Origin: Roseobacter cerasinus
GTDB taxonomy: Bacteria > Pseudomonadota > Alphaproteobacteria > Rhodobacterales > Rhodobacteraceae
Direction of reading: 5' to 3'
Assembly: GCF_009811755.1 (NCBI RefSeq)
Contig: NZ_BLIV01000003.1
Coordinates: 558,001 to 622,000, forward strand
Length of the DNA stretch: 64,000 nt
Shown: positions 61,486 through 64,000 of the stretch, piece after piece
Layout of the letters: every line of letters starts with the position of its first letter
Position numbering within the stretch: position 1 is the first letter of the stretch
Program-made: the position numbers and the translations under genes
The notes under the pieces: model-generated
Seen by the model: the letters and a program-made list of their open reading frames with translations, nothing else
Told to the model about the DNA's origin: nothing
The model's database searches: none

Positions 61486-64000
61486 TCAGAACTCCTCCCA
61501 ACCTGCATCGATGTCGCGTTGCTCGTCCTCTTCGATTTTCAGAGCTGCAGAACCTTGGGTGGCCGCAGCTGGCGCGGGTTTTGAGGGCGGTGTAGGTTTT
61601 TCGCTCTGATCGGTTGGTGCTTTCGCAGCTTTTTGCTGGTCACCCAGCTTGAACCGGGCAATCGCGGAGGAGAGCGCATCAGCCTCGCTGTTCAAGGCGT
61701 GGCTGGCCGCCGTGGTTTCCTCAAACATTGCGGCGTTCTGCTGGGTTACGTGATCAAGCTCATTTACAGCGGTGTTGATTTCGTTCAGGCCAGCCGACTG
61801 CTCCCGCGCGGAGGCGGCAATTGTTGCAACGCGCTTGGAGATTTCAGAAACAGACCCCACGATGGAGGCCAAAGCTGTGCCTGTTTTGTCGACAAGCTCA
61901 ACGCCCTGCTCCACCTGCTCTCCGGAACTGGAGATCAACGCATTGATCTCCCGCGCCGCGTCAGAGGATCGTTGCGCAAGCGCGCGCACTTCGGTTGCCA
62001 CAACCGCAAAGCCGCGGCCAGCTTCGCCCGCGCGCGCGGCTTCCACACCCGCGTTGAGCGCCAGCAGGTTGGTTTGGAACGCAATGTCGTCGATCACGGT
62101 CGTAATCTTCGAAATCTCCTGCGACGACGTCTTGATGCCATCCATCGCGGCGACAGCTTTGCGCGCAATCTCGCCGCCGCTTTCCGCGTTGGTCTGCGCA
62201 TCAACAGCCATGCTGGAGGCTTCATCAGCCCCTTCAGCCGCCGATTTCACCGAGCTGGTCAACTCGTCCAGAGCTGCGGCGGTTTCTTCCAGTGTCGCCG
62301 CCTGCTTTTCGGTCCGCTTGGACAGATCATCTGCGGCTGATGTGATCTCGGATGTTTCGTTGTGAATCGATTCCGAATTATGCAGAACCGCGCTGACCGC
62401 ATCCATCAAGGCACGGATTGCAGCATTGAAATTGGCGCGCAGCTTCTCGTAATCTTCCGGGAAACTCTCCTCGATCTCGACAGTCAGATCCCCCTCGGCC
62501 AGCGACTGCAAGCCGACGGCCAGAGCACCGACCACACGATGCTGCTGCTCTGCAACGCGGGCGCGCTCTTCTTCGGCAAGCCGCATGGCCTCGGCGCTTT
62601 CCGTGACGTCTGTTCCTAGGAAAATGGCCCGCTCAAGACGGCCGTCAGGTGACGGAACAGAGGCAAAGTTTCCTTCCACCACCAGGGTCTTCCCGTCTGA
62701 GGCACGGGTTACGCCAAACCGGCCAAAGACGGCTTCGGCATCGGTACCGCTAGCAAAGACCCGCTGCTTGAGCGTCTCCTTGTCAATATCTCCCCCAGCA
62801 CTGCCTTCAAAGACAGTGGTGAACACACGGCTCATGACCACGTCCTCTTGCTCATCCAGCAATGCAATGAGGTTGGAGTTGGCGGCAACCACGTGACCCT
62901 GAGCATCAAATTCAATGCGCAGCTGTGCTTCGTCGATGTTGTCCAGCAAGGCCGCGTTGCGGGCCGCTTCGGTCGTGTCTGACCATTCAATCACGGCACC
63001 AATCATCATGCCCTTCTCATCCAGCGCGGCATTCACGTTGATGGAGATCAAGGCCTCCCCGATCTTTGCAGTATGCGAGATCGGCAAGGCATCAGACCCT
63101 TTGGTCTGGATCTCTTGAGCCTGCACACTCAACTCGCTGAAAGACGCAAGTCTTGCCCCCAGAACTTGACCGGATTGCAGATCCGGCCACGCCGCTTTCA
63201 GATCGGGCATGATCGTGTTCAGCAGCGCTTCGCAAGTTGGATTGATAAAGAGGACCTTAAGCTGTTCGTCCACCATCATCATAGGGGCCGTCGAGCCGAC
63301 AAAGGCGGCGCTTTTGAAGGCGCTTTCGCGCTCAGCCTGCTTTGCTTCGGCCAGTGCGCCGCGGAAATTGTCCAGACGCCGGGCCATCTGCCCCACTTCG
63401 TCGCCACGCCCGGTGAAGGGCACGTCAATGTCATACTTGGCGTTTTCCACCTCCCCCATCGCAACCGTCAGCCGTGTAATCGGGCGCGACATCTGGCTGC
63501 GCAGGAAAAGACCAGCCAAACCCACAGCAACGACCATGACCACCAGACCGGAGGTCAGCGATTTGGCTTGAAGAGCGTTGAGCTCTGCCAAGAGGCTTGC
63601 GTCACTCCACGTTGTCACGACAACCCCGGCAACGGCCGCCCCGTCACCAAACACAGCCGGCGCTGCAGCGGATTGCCCATCGTCGGCAAGGACGGCCTGG
63701 TTTTGCTCCAGCGCGGTCTGCGCCAGGGCCGCAGCGGCCGCTGCGTCAAAAAGCTCATTGCCCGCGGAATAGAGGATCGTACCGGTCGTGCTCATGACCA
63801 GGGCACCTGTGGCATCCGGCTCCGCAGCCTTGACGACCCCTTCGACAATCTGCTGCACCGCATTGGCATTGCCGAACTTGATCGATCCACCCATTTGCAT
63901 GGCAAGCAAACCTGTCACTTCACTTGCGCGACTGCTCAGACTGTCAGATGCCATCTGGTGCTTCATCGTATCATTCATGATGGCAATGACGGCCACAACG
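61486..64000 (-). CDS. Methyl-accepting chemotaxis protein, N-terminus beyond the window
   Basis: At least 836 residues; the start lies past base 64000. In order: periplasmic sensor part, a membrane helix ([17 protein letters not shown]), HAMP domain ([20 protein letters not shown]), two PAS-like domains ([40 protein letters not shown]), a second HAMP-like region ([20 protein letters not shown]) and the MCP signalling domain with the tip [20 protein letters not shown]. The tip has Gly where Ala is usual (NAAVEAA). The last residues, DAGWEEF, fit the WxxF pentapeptide that tethers CheR/CheB. Confidence 0.94.
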   Translation of the reverse strand, partial: VVAVIAIMNDTMKHQMASDSLSSRASEVTGLLAMQMGGSIKFGNANAVQQIVEGVVKAAEPDATGALVMSTTGTILYSAGNELFDAAAAAALAQTALEQNQAVLADDGQSAAAPAVFGDGAAVAGVVVTTWSDASLLAELNALQAKSLTSGLVVMVVAVGLAGLFLRSQMSRPITRLTVAMGEVENAKYDIDVPFTGRGDEVGQMARRLDNFRGALAEAKQAERESAFKSAAFVGSTAPMMMVDEQLKVLFINPTCEALLNTIMPDLKAAWPDLQSGQVLGARLASFSELSVQAQEIQTKGSDALPISHTAKIGEALISINVNAALDEKGMMIGAVIEWSDTTEAARNAALLDNIDEAQLRIEFDAQGHVVAANSNLIALLDEQEDVVMSRVFTTVFEGSAGGDIDKETLKQRVFASGTDAEAVFGRFGVTRASDGKTLVVEGNFASVPSPDGRLERAIFLGTDVTESAEAMRLAEEERARVAEQQHRVVGALAVGLQSLAEGDLTVEIEESFPEDYEKLRANFNAAIRALMDAVSAVLHNSESIHNETSEITSAADDLSKRTEKQAATLEETAAALDELTSSVKSAAEGADEASSMAVDAQTNAESGGEIARKAVAAMDGIKTSSQEISKITTVIDDIAFQTNLLALNAGVEAARAGEAGRGFAVVATEVRALAQRSSDAAREINALISSSGEQVEQGVELVDKTGTALASIVGSVSEISKRVATIAASAREQSAGLNEINTAVNELDHVTQQNAAMFEETTAASHALNSEADALSSAIARFKLGDQQKAAKAPTDQSEKPTPPSKPAPAAATQGSAALKIEEDEQRDIDAGWEEF

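Noticed and set aside
1-64000. tRNA, rRNA, CRISPR arrays or an origin of replication
   Set aside because: No cloverleaf-like tRNA, rRNA segment, regularly spaced repeats or DnaA-box cluster was noticed on reading; a covariance-model search was not possible here.

Overview
The window reads as chromosomal DNA of a marine Rhodobacteraceae (Roseobacter-group) alphaproteobacterium. The evidence is the high GC content (about 60%, judged by eye), a hemA-type 5-aminolevulinate synthase, a cysteine-free (Mg-type) HemB, a bacterial leucyl/arginyl-transferase, large TRAP transporter subunits, a VPLPA-type C-terminal sorting tag, and many small families typical of this group (DUF2852, DUF3572, DUF983, SYLF lipoprotein). 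This is inferred from protein character; no rRNA or tRNA gene was seen. Most of the window is ordinary core genome with an accessory scar in the middle.

Layout. 1-9 kb: end of a Bcr/CflA exporter, mfd, a membrane protein, hemB, a SYLF lipoprotein, an IS91-type integrase scrap, DUF2852 behind two near-identical palindromic boxes, an RDD protein and bpt. 9-18 kb: a VPLPA-tagged alpha/beta hydrolase, then a TRAP transporter (binding protein, small and large permeases) divergent from a Cache histidine kinase, a NarL-type regulator and a small chemotaxis-like protein. 18-21.4 kb: the acetolactate synthase operon with a recognisable promoter, a 15-residue leader peptide and an attenuator, with a lower-GC lipoprotein gene placed between the two subunits. 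21.4-25 kb: an XRE regulator, a Rieske oxygenase and small membrane or hypothetical genes. 25-38.9 kb: prfB, mrcA and an amidase; an aminotransferase gene broken by one stop codon; an M48 protease and a DsbA-like protein; ispG, a RodZ-like protein and hemA (with an FNR-like box in its upstream region); an M20 peptidase.

39-44.2 kb is a mobile-DNA scar. It holds a fluoroacetate-dehalogenase-like gene, a decayed AraC regulator, IS5-type and IS30-type transposase remnants, and two sugar-ABC permease genes that have lost their binding protein and ATPase within the window. 44.2-50 kb holds signalling genes: an H-NOX-like protein that seems to lack the heme ligand, its partner HNOBA-GGDEF cyclase, an MttB-family methyltransferase, a HAD phosphatase, DUF3572 and a PleD-like cyclase with degenerate receivers. 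50-52 kb is an EF-hand / ECF sigma / presumed anti-sigma / CpxP-like module. 53.4-56.3 kb is a translationally coupled carnitine-degradation operon (BKACE, a lipocalin-like lipoprotein, and carnitine dehydrogenase fused to a thioesterase). The window ends with an aldo/keto reductase, YceI, an MFS transporter, metG and a truncated methyl-accepting chemotaxis protein.

The genes suggest marine heterotrophy on organic acids and quaternary amines (TRAP uptake, carnitine to glycine betaine, MttB and Rieske enzymes), with c-di-GMP and chemotaxis signalling layered on top. The most unusual items are the ligand-less H-NOX partner of a diguanylate cyclase, the Ca/metal-like EF-hand/ECF module, the paired boxes before DUF2852, the ilv leader plus inserted lipoprotein, and the decay traces at 30.4 and 39.8-43.8 kb.
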